A stretch of 64,000 nucleotides of DNA, from assembly GCA_963691655.1 (NCBI GenBank), contig OY829326.1, positions 76,935,235 through 76,999,234 of the forward strand. The letters are read 5' to 3'. The DNA is from Toxonevra muliebris (taxonomy: Eukaryota > Arthropoda > Insecta > Diptera > Pallopteridae). The translations under genes were made by a program, and so were the position numbers. Positions within the stretch are counted from its first letter, which is position 1, and every line of letters begins with the position of its first letter. This document shows positions 1-11,574 of this stretch, piece after piece. The notes beneath the pieces were generated by a model. It did not search any database, had not been told where the DNA came from, and was given only the letters and a program-made list of their open reading frames with translations.

Positions 1-313
1 TACTTCATACGCACGAAAGCCATTGTGTAAGTAAACAAACAGACAGCTAAGGATAGCTAAATTGACTCAGATTGACTTGATGCTAATCAAGAATGTTCAA
101 GATGTTCGAAATGTTTCGCGTTTCCCATTGACTTTTTATATTTAAGGGGTTAGGTCTAGTTAGAGGCGTGGAAAACGATATTCAGCAACACGCATTTCTA
201 TTGATGGTACTGCGTTTTTATTGATGGTAGAGTTTTGCAAAAATTGTGTCTGCTTCAAGCCCACAATTTGAACCTGAGGCGGAAAAGTGGTCTAACATTT
301 TTCATGAAATTAA
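1..313. other. gene-free flank, no recognisable element
   Basis: AT-rich sequence before the mariner. I see no long open frame, terminal repeat or RNA-gene-like structure here. Confidence 0.5.
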
Positions 314-315
314 TA

Positions 316-1594
316 TTGGGAGTATGAATGTATAAACTCGTAATTGTGACAAACTTCATATCTATCATACGCGACAAATTTTTGACATTGACAGCTCTCG
401 AAGAGCGCCAAAAATACTATAAGAATTGATCTGTCAAATAATTTTCATAATTCTACAAAAGTGTTTTACTAAAGCTGAAAATGTCGAATTTCGTGCCAAC
501 AAAACAAAATTTGCGGGAAGTTTTAATTTGCTTCTTCCATTTAAAGAAAAACGCAACTGAAGCACATCGTGTACTCACTGAAGTTTATACTGACTGTGCT
601 ATAGACGTTAGAATGTGTCAGGTGTGGTATGCCCGTTTCAAAAGTGGTGATTTTGATGTTGAAGACAGGGAACGTTCAGGCGGCCCGAAAAGGTTCGAAG
701 ATGAAGAATTGAAGGCATTACTCGAAGAAGATTCATGTCAAGCGCAACAAGAACTTGTAGAATCTTTAGGAGTTGATCAATCAACCATTTCTAAACGATT
801 AAAAGCATTGGGAATGATTCAAAAGCAAGGAAATTGGGTGCCGTACGAATTGAAGCCGAGAGACGTCGAACGACGATTTTTCACATGTGAACTGGTGATT
901 GAACGACAGAAAAGACAGGGTTTTCTGCATCGTATTGTGACTGGCGATGAGAAATGGATACGTTACGATAACCCAAAGCGTACAAAATCATGGGGACCGC
1001 CCGGACATGCATCAACATCAACGGCAAACCGGAACATCCATGGATCCAAGCTCATGCTGTGTATTTGGTGGGATATGAAAGGTGTCGTGTATTATGAGCT
1101 GTTTAAACCGAATGAAACGATCACTGGCGACCGCTACCGACTACAATTGATGCGTTTGAGCCGAGCATTAAAGGATAAGAGGCCAGAATATGAGAATAGA
1201 CATAACGAAGTTATTCTTCAGCACGACAATGCTCGGTCGCATGTTGCAAGGCAAGTAAAAACATACTTGGAAACGCTGAAATGGGAAGTGCTACCCCACC
1301 CGCCCTATTCTCTAGACATTGCTCCTTCTGATTACCACTTGTTCCGATCGATGACACAAGGCCTGGCTGAACAGCACTTCCGTTCTTTCGAAGAACTCAA
1401 AAAATGGGTCGATTCGTGGATAGCCTCAAAAGATGAGGAGTTCTTTCGACGCGGAATCCGTATGCTACCAGAAAGATGGGAAAAGGTTGTGGCTAACAAT
1501 GGACAATACTTTAAAGAATAAATTTGTAATCACTTTTTCACAATAAATATCCAAATTACGAGAAAAATACGAGTTTATACATTCATACTACCAA
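316..1594 (+). mobile_element. mariner transposon, complete copy
   Basis: The element starts TTGGGAGTATG and ends in the inverted partner CATACTACCAA. The terminal repeats match over about 25 bp with one difference. TA dinucleotides at 314-315 and 1595-1596 fit the TA target duplication of mariner/Tc1 elements. Length is 1279 bp, the usual size for mariner. A single uninterrupted transposase frame lies inside, with a 165-bp leader and a short 3' tail. A shorter, dead relative lies on the opposite strand at 32441-33680. Intact ends plus intact frame suggest a young and possibly autonomous copy; this is inference. Confidence 0.95.
481..1521 (+). CDS. mariner transposase, full length (346 aa)
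   Basis: DDD transposase that cuts and pastes the element at TA sites, acting in the nucleus. The N-terminal half (about residues 1-115) carries the two helix-turn-helix regions that bind the terminal repeats, including the QSTISKRLKALG recognition helix, followed by a WVPYEL linker. Catalytic residues are visible in TGDEKWI (about residue 155), HDNARSH (about 250) and APSDYHLF. Exactly 34 residues separate the second and third aspartates, the D34D signature. Length matches the family (about 345 aa) and there is no internal stop. The start is the first ATG of the frame, giving an MSNFVP beginning like other mariners of the mauritiana/mellifera group; I lean to mauritiana-like but am not certain. 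A usual proline before the last motif is a leucine here (YSLDIAPSD), so activity is not guaranteed. Confidence 0.95.
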   Translation: MSNFVPTKQNLREVLICFFHLKKNATEAHRVLTEVYTDCAIDVRMCQVWYARFKSGDFDVEDRERSGGPKRFEDEELKALLEEDSCQAQQELVESLGVDQSTISKRLKALGMIQKQGNWVPYELKPRDVERRFFTCELVIERQKRQGFLHRIVTGDEKWIRYDNPKRTKSWGPPGHASTSTANRNIHGSKLMLCIWWDMKGVVYYELFKPNETITGDRYRLQLMRLSRALKDKRPEYENRHNEVILQHDNARSHVARQVKTYLETLKWEVLPHPPYSLDIAPSDYHLFRSMTQGLAEQHFRSFEELKKWVDSWIASKDEEFFRRGIRMLPERWEKVVANNGQYFKE

Positions 1595-2010
1595 TATATG
1601 AAAGATAATTTTTTACTCCGCAATTAATGTACAATGAAACTCTGTACAGTCCCAAAAAAAAGTTTAATCTTGTCTTATTTTTGGCTCTTAACCTTGGCTT
1701 AACCTGTTAAGCAATTTGTAAAAAAATTTTACGGATCTTTTGTATTTTTTCCGATTTAATAGAAATGATTTTAGATTTTTTCGGATTATATAAATTTTTA
1801 ATAGTTTATTAAAATTTTTTAAGATTTTTAGAATATTTTAAGAATTACCAGAAAACTGTTGAACTGTTTTTTAGACATTAATCGTTTCAGAACCGTAAGA
1901 AAACCAGATGAGATAGCGCAAAACTAAAACCGGATTCATATTCTCAGACTCCCATTTCTTGTTACAATTTTTTATCAAAACCAAAGTTTGTGTCTCTAAA
2001 GGCCTAAACT

Positions 2011-2680
2011 TCGGTGCCCGGACATAAATCCCACGACCATAACGCCAAAAAAAAATGTTGGGTGTTATGACCGCCCTAGGAATGGTCATAACGCCCAAAA
2101 TCATTTTAGGCGCTATGACTGCCCCGAAAACGGTCATAACGCCCAGTGCAGAAGCGGTCGCAACGCCTAATTTTTTTGGGCTTTATGACCGCCTTAGAAG
2201 CGGCCATAAGGCCCAACAATTATTTCTTGTTATATATTGTTTTCAATAATGAAAATCGTGATTTGATTAAAAATCAGTTACTTTGAGAAATCAATATTAC
2301 GTTTAGAAAGTCTCGCTAAAATTTGGCTTAGCATCGTGTCAGTCGTAGATACGCTTTTGTTTTCAGTGCCAATCGCGAATATAAAAAATAACTATATTGA
2401 AGCTGATAATCGCCATTATTTAATTGATATTTTGGGTATAAGCAATTGCTTATAATATACTTTGGACAGAATAGACATGTAAATCTCAATAATAGTTTGC
2501 ACATAAAATATTTAATATTATAGGATATATGTAGTTATTGATTCAGATTGATTATAATGTAAGATCGAAAGAGGCGGTGTTGGGTGTTGAATTGGGTGTT
2601 ATGACCTTTTCCGAGGCGGTCATAGCGCCTAAAATGATTTTGGGCGTTATGGCCGTGGGCGTTATGTCCGGGCACCCTGA
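2011..2680. repeat. foldback-like array of short inverted GGGCGTTATGACC units
   Basis: Between 2046 and 2215 the unit GGGTGTTATGACCGCC alternates with its complement GGTCATAACGCCC, giving at least three head-to-head pairs. Comparable units recur at 2586-2680. The outer part of the left block (2011-2046, with GGTGCCCGGACATAA) is the inverted partner of the right end (2642-2680, with TTATGTCCGGGCACC). The two blocks therefore flank an AT-rich core at about 2230-2570 as compound inverted repeats, like Foldback-type elements. No transposase frame is visible and I could not define a target duplication. Open frames here are a by-product of the repeat. Confidence 0.7.
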
Positions 2681-2810
2681 ACTTTCATGGGTCAATGGTG
2701 AACCGATGGTCTTCAACTGGAATTTCTTACGAAATGTTTAGCACTAATAATAATAAGTAGATACTTTTTTTAAGATAGATAAAGTTTTTTAGTTTTAATT
2801 CTTCACTTAA

Positions 2811-3145
2811 CCCTTCATTGACCGAAAGGAAACTAGAAGCGATAGAGCGAAACCGGGTCTGGATTCGCATTTGGAAAAAGTTTATAAAAAATTTCTATTT
2901 AAGATTTTAGGGTCACCGGTGACCCATGACAAAACTTAATTTCCAATGAAAATAAAAAAAAAATATATAAAAATATGATAAGTTTTTTTGATGGCACCTA
3001 AACCATCAATTAGCTAACATTTTCAAAGCTTTTTTTTAATAATAACTAAATAACAGTAAATTTTCTTTAAAATTAATATAAACTTAATAAAATCGGTGCA
3101 ATAGTTAAAAAAAAAAACTGATCACCAGTGAACATTCCGAAAGGG
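2811..3145. mobile_element. piggyBac-type MITE
   Basis: Flanked by TTAA at 2807-2810 and 3146-3149. The ends are CCCTTCATTGACCG and, inverted, CCCTTTCGGAATG. TTAA targets with CCC ends are the piggyBac hallmark. It is 335 bp, AT-rich inside and non-coding, so it would depend on a transposase elsewhere. The terminal match is short, so a related copy would help confirm it. Confidence 0.6.
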
Positions 3146-3149
3146 TTAA

Positions 3150-5930
3150 TCAAAATTTTTCTAATTTCGGTGGGCTATATTTGTTGAAACTGTAAATCAG
3201 ATATGGTTTGCTTTACCTTAGCCGGCATTGAAATTTAAAAATTTCCGGATTATATTAATCGATTTCGACGCACCTCTCATACTCTGTTACCAGTTTTTGA
3301 GATTCTTTCATAAAAAAAAATTAATTAAACTTAAATCAAGAAACTTTTAACGTTTGATTAGTGCATTAAAACTTTTAGTTTATTTTTAATCATTTTTATG
3401 TAGCTGTGAATTTAAAAATCATCATTATCACAAGCTATGCAAACATATAAACCAAAAAAAAAATCCCTGTATAAAGTTTATTTAAGCCGTAAACATCAGG
3501 GTTGATTTTTATATAGCTTCATTATTTTCATTATAGTTGGAGACGATACTACTGTATCAAAATAATAAAGCAACGTTAGTCATTTAGAAACATTCGAAAG
3601 CGGAAATTTGAAAATTGCCTAATTCAATTGTCTTCTTCCCTTTTTTTTTTTTTTTGCACCCCAATTGTGCCTCTGTATTTCTTACCTTAAGCTTAAATAG
3701 GGTTGAATTGAAACATTTCAACCCACACTGTATCTAAACTATATATGTGCATATAATAAACACTAAAGAAATTCATGCAAAGATACCTAGTTACTAATGG
3801 AATCTCATTCGATGTCAAAAAGTCAAAGTGACATTGTTCGTTTTACTCTTTTTTTTTTTTTTTTTGTTTTTGGTTTTTTGTTGTCTGAATTTTATATTTC
3901 AACTTCTTAAGAAAAGGTCACATCTCAGTTCAAACTTAGAATAAGTTTGCTTATTAAATATTAAAAGCTGGTCAATGAACAGTCGGACAGTAGTTTTTCT
4001 TCAAAAATTTCTACACAATTTGACAGTTTATACAAGTTTTGCATACTTGCAAGGAAAAAGCAACAATTTCTTCTATTTACTTAATTTTATATAAAAGATA
4101 GGTACTTTTCGTATACATTTTTAATAAAGAAGTTAGTTGCTCACAAGAAGTTGTCAACAATGATGCTAGTGACATCTGTTGGTTTATTCAATGTTCATTT
4201 TCTTACTAATAGATTTCTTATTAGATTGGCATCTTGTAGTTGTGAAGTAAACCGCAACGCCTGAAAAGCAACAAAAGTGCATTTCCAACTAAATACAAAC
4301 ATACATTCATACATACGTAAAATTAAATTGAAGGATGTGAAAAAGAAAACGAAATTTTTTAAGTGCCATTGTATGCATGTCGATCGAGGTTGCCCATGTC
4401 AATAGTTTTTAATGGTGCGTTAATTTTTTTATATCGATTTTTTTCTTTTTTTTTAAGTACATAAGTTAGAAGTTTTGACTCTTTCCTCCCTAAAAAAATT
4501 CTATACTTGGCAAAGTTCAATTCAGTGCTGGAATCAGATTTGCTGGTATTCGATCGTCTAGATTAAAATTAAGTGCTCGGATAAACCTCCCCTTGCTGAT
4601 TAAAATCCCATACATTTTAACTCGCCGATTCTACATTTTCTAAAAAAATTCGGATACCTGTAATTTTTAACGAAAGGTAAGTTCGAAAATTTCTTTATGT
4701 TTTCTTTACGGAATAAGTAAAGTTCGTTGGTTCTTGAGCAAGGCTTAAAAAGTTCCTTTGCAAAAGCTTGAAGCACACTTTAAAATAGTTTATTTTAGTT
4801 TTTATTTCAAATGGCTAATAAAGGCTCGATTCTTAAAAGAAAATTTGGTGGACCATTTAGTTTTATACCCCAAACAACTGTAACTAAATCAATTACAGAA
4901 GCAAAAACAGTCCGATTACGAGGTGGTCCAATTTTAAAGGTTTAATTTTTTAATGAAAAATTGGAAGACCGGGTATGTATATAAGCACATGAATCATTTT
5001 TTTTATGTAAACACTTACACATGCGACTCAAATAAAGGAACATATTTTTGGGAAACGATTAATAGTCAAGAATGGTATCAAATCGAAAAGTGACAGATTT
5101 TACTCATCGGAACAAGGGCAAAAAAATGTTCTGAAATCAGATAATATCTTCAGGTTCCAAATTTGAAGACGATGTTATGCCTGGTTTTAAATGCTTCCGT
5201 TTGGTGCCGTAAAATTGGAAATATTTAAAGCTTGAGCAATAACACTGTACAACTACAAAATAGTATCCGCCGATCACGAATCTATAAAATTTTTTTTTCG
5301 GGTCAGGTTTCGTGTAAATCGGTAGATCTTCGTTTTTTGTTTAATTTGATAAGGTGAGGGGTTCATGGAGAACAGTTTTTTTCTAGTTTTTTATTGCGCT
5401 TCAAAATGAATCATAAAAGAGTCTTCGATGATTTTTATAGATACGTGATCAGCGGCCAAAAATACTGCAGAAAAATTAGGGCACGTCTCAGATACTATTT
5501 TAAAAATTCTCATTTTGTTGTACAGTGTAATTTTTTTTTTGTGTTTCAATATCGTTCCCGATATTGGAAAATATTTTTGCGTGCAAGTGTAAAAAACTTA
5601 AAAACCAGTGAATCAATGTCAGTAAATGATGCACACGATTTTATACGTTGCACAATCTTTAATTTTTTCTCTTGTTGGCAAAATTTTTTGAACTTGACTT
5701 TTGCTTATTCTAAAGATTTCCGCTCATTTCGTATGAGACAAATACCTCTCCTCAGCGGCATTAATCAAAAGCAATTTAAAAAAAAAAAAAAACATTTTGG
5801 TTCGATTAAAAAGGTTCTATGGCACTAAAAATATTGTCAAAAGCGCGGTCCATGACCCAAATAGCAAGGGGAATTTCTTCTGAAAAAAAAATTTATAGTG
5901 CGGTTCGATTATGAGGTGTCCCAATTATAC
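3150..5930. other. AT-rich gene-free stretch with poly-T tracts and one small ORF
   Basis: Holds T tracts (about 3640-3655 and 3849-3866) and no terminal repeats that I could pair. A 44-codon frame runs from 4811 to 4945 (MANKGSILKRKFGGPF start, RLRGGPILKV end). A related DNA motif, CGATTACGAGGTGGTCC at 4915, recurs as CGATTATGAGGTGTCCC at 5905, so this may be a decayed repeat. The long frame at 5394-5828 is phenylalanine/lysine-rich, has no recognisable domain and is probably chance. Confidence 0.5.
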
Positions 5931-5936
5931 ACGGAA

Positions 5937-6030
5937 AAAAATATTCCGTAATAATTCATTGGATTTCTAATAATAATTACAGTTTTCCCTGTCTTGCCCG
6001 GATAGTAAACGAAAAACTGTAATAATTGAT
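5937..6030. repeat. CACGGAAAAAAAT terminus plus hairpin
   Basis: Begins TA then CACGGAAAAAAAT, resembling the right end of the 13921-16703 element read inverted (CACCGAAAAAAAT). Just inside, AATAATTACAGTTTT (about 5980-5994) pairs with AAAACTGTAATAATT (about 6016-6030) around a ~22-base loop. It looks like one end of a MITE; the other end was not found. Confidence 0.45.
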
Positions 6031-6039
6031 TACGATCAA

Positions 6040-6700
6040 ACAGTTAATATTATTGGAATTTCAAATCAATTTTTAGAGTGTGATTTTGTAAATTATCGAA
6101 TTGGAAATTGAATTTTTACTAAGCATAATAATACTTTTGATATCAAAAGCAATAATTGAAGAGTTATAGCATATTTTGTTCTCTTCTCTATATTTAGCTT
6201 CAAATCGCATTGATCAAAAGCAAACAACTCGACCAGATATCTTCATGATTCTAGGGTAATTCAAAAAAAGATTGTGTTTCAGTTTCAATGGTTTTTGGAA
6301 AACTGTTCGATACAATTATGAAATGGACATCCAATGCTAAAGACTTTTGCTAATAAAATAATAAAACTTTCATTTAATATAGAGTAAACACCCCAAATCT
6401 TACTAGCTTCCGGTAAAAGGTCCCCGATAAATAATCCAAAATGTCTCATTACAGAAAGAAGCCAACTAATGAGTTTGAAAGTTATTTTATTGAATGATAA
6501 TATATAGAAAAATATTTGATATATAAAACAAAGTAAATGTGTGATTTAAAAAATGAAAGCAATAAAATAAAAATATTTTCATAAATTTTTACAGTTTGCG
6601 CGGTAATTTTTAATTGTCGATCATTGAATATTTCAATAATAATTCAGTATTTTTTATCAACTCAATTTTTTCCATGTCAATTTGAATATTTTCCTTTCTG
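6040..6700. other. AT-rich stretch, nothing recognised
   Basis: No open frame with a domain, no pairable repeats and no RNA-like fold that I can defend. Confidence 0.4.
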
Positions 6701-6702
6701 AA

Positions 6703-6742
6703 ACTGTAACCCCCAAAAACCTCCCCCCTAAATACGGCCTTG
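6703..6742 (-). mobile_element. solo hAT-type terminus (fragment)
   Basis: About 40 bp ending CCTAAATACGGCCTTG. It matches the same end of the hAT-type copies at 39136-40008 and 43121-44002. The similarity stops abruptly upstream, so this is a terminal fragment or a different family member sharing the terminal repeat. Confidence 0.6.
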
Positions 6743-6889
6743 ATATCTAGGAACCCAGTAGATTTTGGTCATATGATTACACCCAATGGAATTCAAAGTT
6801 TTCAAGTATTTTTTAAAACCATGATCGCTGTACAACTATCCACGAATATTGAAATCCGTGAGGGAGCAAGATTATTTGTGTGACGTTAC

Positions 6890-9075
6890 TTTGTCAATTG
6901 CAACAGTTTAGCCTGAAGGCGAATTGCTCGCAGAAAACTTTTGATCCAGTTCCAATATCTATCTTTAATAGGAGTGAACTAGGAATGTATATAACGAAGT
7001 TGTTATTCAGGTAAGGCCGCGCTACAGTATAGTCGGTCTTACTCGTTGTTTCAGGGCATCTACACACATCAAGTATAGATGCACGGCCATAGTTACGTTC
7101 TCTCCAGAAGCCCGACTCCCGAAGTCTAGTTGCACTTTTGGCTGCTGTACTCCAGATAACCCCTTCGATGTCTTTACAATGTGTGTGTGGCGGTACAACG
7201 ACTGAAACCTCTATAATACAATACAATACAATGTGTGTGTGCAAAAGTGGGAAAAATCCGACGAATTCCACGCCGACATCTCATACAAATTATCGTAGCG
7301 CCACAAATTTTGGTACAGAAGATGCTTATCTAAGTACAATGTCTGTGTGAAAAATCAAATAAATCAATGTAAGTATGTAATGAAAATTTTAGCTTTTTCC
7401 TGATTTTTTGCAAGGAAAGTGAGACAACCGTGATTGTTATTAGCAAAGTACAACTTTGAGCAGGTTAATTTGCGCACGAATAGAAATTAGACTTTCTATA
7501 CTTCATTCCAATAAAAATTAGAAATCATTTCATAATTAATAATAATTCGATAGCGACAAAGTAATAAATCTCAAAAACAAAATGGTTTCTGTAAAAATAC
7601 GTAACAACTAAAACTCAAAAACGTTTCCAAGTCGATACTAGTGCATGAACCCATCGATATAACGTTGCTCTTTAACTGTAGAGTACTAGTGAAAAGGAGT
7701 TACTTACAAACAAAATGAACTTCTGACTTTTTGCTGTTGTATTTTTCGCATCTAATAATATCGATAAGCATAAACGCATGTAGTCGAGTACGAGTACTCG
7801 AGTAGATGTTGCTATATGTAAAGACAACGACGCAACCAACACTGGCAATGTTGCCGATGTTGCCTACTTTTATTTGCATCTGCAATACGGCATGTTGTTA
7901 AACATGTTTGTATGTATGTTTGTTGGTTGGTTGCAGTTGGCGGCAGCAGCTCAACATCTCAACACTACAACATTTTTAACGCAGCAAAATGCCTGTATTG
8001 CTTTTTCCATTGATATTCAATAGAGAGGGGGATTTTAGTTTTGTGATTAAACAAAAGATTAAAATTGTTCACAGCAAATATTTTTATGCTCAACAACAGC
8101 GACGATGACGGGGACTTCCAGCTGAGCTTTGGGGTTTAGTTGAACTTTGCGCAAAAAAAAAAATATATATATGCATAGTGTGCGCAGGCGCACATGTATT
8201 CAAATTGCTCTAATGTCAAATGTACATACTAACTTTGTATGCATTTGAACAAAATTGCAACGCCAATTGCAACAATAGCAACAATAACAAGAAGGAGAAC
8301 AGCACAACATCCGCGAAAACATGAAAACATGATTGTGTGTTTACCTGTGTGTGTGTGTGTGTTTGCATTTGTATCTACTACATTTGCAACTGAACTCCAC
8401 GCATTTTTAACTGCACTCACCGCCATTGGAACTTCATTCCGTTTGGCTGGTAGTGTGTTTTTCTGCAAATTTTGCAATAGCAGAGTATGTTGCACAGATC
8501 GTTGTTGTGATTTGCTGTACATATCTTCGCTTGTAAAACCATGTGCTGGCCCAGTGGGATATCTCTAGCTGGGATTAAGATTATATCGTTTGAATACTAC
8601 AAATGCTCTGCTTGCTACAACAATAACAAAAAAAAACTTTAACCAAAACCAGCAGTAAAATATGGTAAACAATTTTCATTGATTAAACAAAACAAATATT
8701 TAGGTTTTAATTTTCAATTCCCAAAATTCCAATATGTTGCATAATTATTCTTGACAAACATGGCATTTAAGTTGATCTAATTAGATTGATCGCATGGGTA
8801 CCCATGGTTTTCTTCAAATACAGTAGAGTTTCCTCATTCCCTTCCGCTCGAGCCCGAAAACCTCTACATTTTAAATAAAAATAAGAATAAAAAAAATTGG
8901 GATGTACCTCCAGGGAGGTATATGACTCCCTAAGTTGGAAAATTGCTCATATTTCGGCCAATGTAATTTACCCCGGACCGACAATGTATTCCAAGAACAA
9001 ATTCTTATGCTTCGTTTAAAACCATTTACAAAGCGATTCGTGGATTGGTGCAGATTTCATGGAGGTTTTTATGTG
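6890..9075. other. gene-free stretch with microsatellites and GC-richer patches
   Basis: A GC-richer patch at about 7000-7200 contains a 125-codon minus-strand frame without recognisable motifs. There are ACAAT and GT runs near 7215-7240, a TG run at about 8343-8365, and a small palindrome TGTGCGC-AG-GCGCACA at about 8179-8194. Overlapping frames near 8230-8570 on both strands follow CA/TG repeats and are not convincing genes. Confidence 0.4.
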
Positions 9076-9079
9076 TTAA

Positions 9080-9573
9080 CCCTCTAGCAGGGCAATTTTT
9101 TTCCGCATTAAAAAATATGGATTGGTTGATTTTAATGTATAAAACTCGAAAATGAAGTCCAAAATCTAATTATTCTCATTATTTTTGCTCAAAATGAAAA
9201 AAAACAAGATCCTTCAAAAAGTTTGTAGTCCCGATGAATGAAAAAGTTAAAAATTATTATGTATTCAAATTGCATAAATGTAAAATATAATAAATTCCCT
9301 ACTTCCTAATACCTTTTCCAACTATAAATATTTTTTTTTTTTTTTCAAAAATCGCATATAATTTTAATATCACCCAAAATAATTTTTTTCGTTAATTACT
9401 CGAAATCTGACCTTCAACTGACAATAGAATCAAAACGAAACAACGCACAGAGTATGCTGCTTCGGTATTCATCCATCGACTGAGTGGCATGAATACACTT
9501 AACAAATTTTTAAAGGTCTTTTAAATTGTATCAAGCGCTTGCCCGCCTGTAGGCGGACCTGCCTACTAGCGGG
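9080..9573. mobile_element. piggyBac-type MITE
   Basis: TTAA at 9076-9079 and 9574-9577 flanks ends reading CCCTCTAGCAGGGC and, inverted, CCCGCTAGTAGGCAG. A subterminal palindrome CCGCCTGTAGGCGG lies about 20 bp in from the right end. It is 494 bp, AT-rich inside and non-coding. Confidence 0.75.
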
Positions 9574-9579
9574 TTAAGG

Positions 9580-10262
9580 ACCGAATTAGTGATAAGATCC
9601 GCTGGGACCTATCATAACACTGTGCGACACCAAAAATACGAATCCAAATCTCTCAACGGGTCTACAATATTGCAGATCACTCTAGGAGCAAAAAGTTATC
9701 ACGCAGGGCCTGTAGATATTATTTGATTTCCTGCATTTATTCATCACGCAATTGGCAACAAAAAATACACTGTGTGACAGGGATCTGGCACTTTTAAGGA
9801 AACCTAGCACACATTTCCTATACTCATAACTTCGCTAATATTTATCCGTTTCACAGTCTTTTTTTAGTTTTAAAGAAGAAAAAGATACGTTTTTGACCGT
9901 TTATTGTTCATTTTGTTAAAACAAAAACTGAAGAGACTGCAGTTAAAAGTATTTGCGATTTTTTTTTTTCAACATGGACGATGGTTTTACGATAATATTC
10001 GATTTTAGCGATTTTTCTTTTCTTGACATATAATCTTCAGAGTTTTTTGCGTCAAATGAGCTTCTTTTGCATGGAAGTGGATGAAAATTGACGGAGTTGT
10101 GCGAATTTTAAGATTTTAGGAGTTTTGTGCAGCAAATTACAAAAATCGCTGTACTTTTACTAACAAAAGAAGGTTGTTCCCTACACTCCTTCAAAGTTTC
10201 AATGCTTAGTTTAAATTTGTGAAGAAAATATCGCAATAAGTTTTCTTTTATACACTCATGGT
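9580..10262. other. AT-rich stretch, nothing recognised
   Basis: Two similar strings, ACACTGTGCGACA (about 9620) and ACACTGTGTGACA (about 9768), occur in the same orientation. I could not build an element from them, and no coding frame is convincing. Confidence 0.4.
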
Positions 10263-10266
10263 AATA

Positions 10267-11567
10267 AAGCGCGGTTCACGCAAAATTGGCACGCAGGAAA
10301 GTTGCTGTATCTTTTTAACCAGAACACTCAAAATAACTAATAATGCATTAAATAATAAGTTTAATATTGTGTTTTAATACTATAATATTAAAAGATTTAA
10401 ATCTCTTTGTTGTGCAAAAAGTTCCGGGTATTCCTTTTAATGGACCCCATCAACCTTTGAACATCCGCTCTGGATACTTTTGCGGCTATTTGGTTCCATT
10501 TTAGTAACATTGAATTCACATTTTTGACAAACCTGCATTTTTCTTCAACTTATATTTTGTAATAGCCCAGTATTTTTCGATCGGTCGAAGCTGGGGGCAA
10601 TTGGGTGGATTCATATATTTGAGCACTACATCTACTTTATTTGTCTGATACCAATCCATGGTTTTCTTAGAGTAGTGGCAACTGGCTAAATAAGGCCAAA
10701 ACTTCACTGACGAATGGTGGTGACGAACAAATGGCAATAGTCGTTTCGAAAAGCACTCTTTGATGTAAATATCAGACGTCATAGAAGAGGATGTCACAAA
10801 TGCCCTAGATTTGAGACCACAGCTGCAAATAGCCTGCCACACCATTGCTTTCTTTGCAAATTTATCCATTTTTATGTACTTGAATTTTGAGGGTACATTA
10901 CCACGATTCGTTGCCATATAAAATTTTTGACGTGGATGCTGTTTAAGATCAAATTTTACGTATGATTCGTCATCCACAATAATGCATCCATTGAATTTGG
11001 CCAAAACATTATTATAAAGAAGACGAGCACGTTTTTTGGCCAGCAAATTCTGTTTGACTGTTCTATTTGGATATTTTATAGCACGATAGCACTTTAGCCC
11101 AGCTTTTATGCGTATTTGTCTAGCAGTACTTTTGCTGGTATTGAATTTTTTGGCACGATCGCTATCCGATAGTCCGGGATTGTTTTTGATGGACCTCAAG
11201 ATCTTTGCCTTTAATTTTAGGTTGGTGGTTCCCGTTTTGTTCACAGCTTTTTTAGCTCTTTCAACACTAAGAGTTTCTTTATATCGTTTTATAACTCTAC
11301 ATACCGTTATTTTGGAGATATTTAACACTTTCGCAGTCTTTGAACCAGACCACGACGGATTTTCAATAAATTTGTTCACAATCAATTTTCTATTTGCAGC
11401 TTCCATTGTGCACACAATCACCAACTTGCGATCAATTAATATGAAAAATTTATCAACTAACGGTAACGGTATTGTAAACAAACCCCAGTAAAAAATTTGT
11501 TGTTCTTATGACTAGGGGCGACGTGGTGACCACAACAAAGCGTGCCAATTTGGCATGAACCGCGCTT
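10267..11567 (-). mobile_element. DD37E (ITmD37E-type) transposon, full length, inactivated
   Basis: Terminal repeats of about 28 bp begin AAGCGCGGTTC on both sides, the inner parts reading CAAAATTGGCACGC and CCAAATTGGCACGC. TA at 10265-10266 and 11568-11569 is the expected target duplication. Length is 1301 bp. The transposase is on the minus strand. A second DD37E family with different ends (AGGAGTGAGAT) is present at 20958-21903 and 45408-48765. Confidence 0.9.
10397..11406 (-). pseudogene. DD37E transposase, frameshifted and catalytically mutated
   Basis: The start chosen is the MEAANRKLIV methionine at 11406; 25 further codons upstream are open but do not look family-like. An N-terminal paired HTH region (KTAKVLNISKITVCRVIKRY) is followed by the catalytic core: IVDDESYV (first Asp present), WPYLASCHYSKK, and LRPIEKYWA (Glu). 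Counting from the middle motif gives 37 residues to the Glu, the DD37E spacing known from ITmD37E elements. The middle catalytic Asp is replaced by Tyr (codon 10690-10692, consistent with GAT to TAT). The frame ends early near 10516. The family-like tail (WNQIAAKVSRADVQRLMGS) continues in another frame to a stop at 10397-10399, so there is also a frameshift at about 10520. It should be inactive. Confidence 0.9.
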
Positions 11568-11574
11568 TAGATAA

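Noticed and set aside
1884..2870. Direct repeat of an ACCG..AGGAAACTAGA-like string outside the foldback array (1890s and 2820s)
   Set aside because: Similarity is too short and gapped to separate from chance.
5394..5828. 144-codon open frame
   Set aside because: Dominated by Phe, Lys, Ser and Asn as expected from AT-rich DNA, with no domain, a poly-Lys stretch from a simple A run and no codon pattern suggesting selection.
6894..7350. Overlapping frames of 125 and 70 codons on opposite strands
   Set aside because: Both pass through CA/GT and ACAAT repeats and have no recognisable motif.
8229..8568. Pair of ~100-codon frames on both strands
   Set aside because: Open because of CAA/TG-rich repeats; the predicted proteins mirror each other and show no family.
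11108..11491. 127-codon plus-strand frame
   Set aside because: Antisense shadow of the DD37E transposase on the minus strand.
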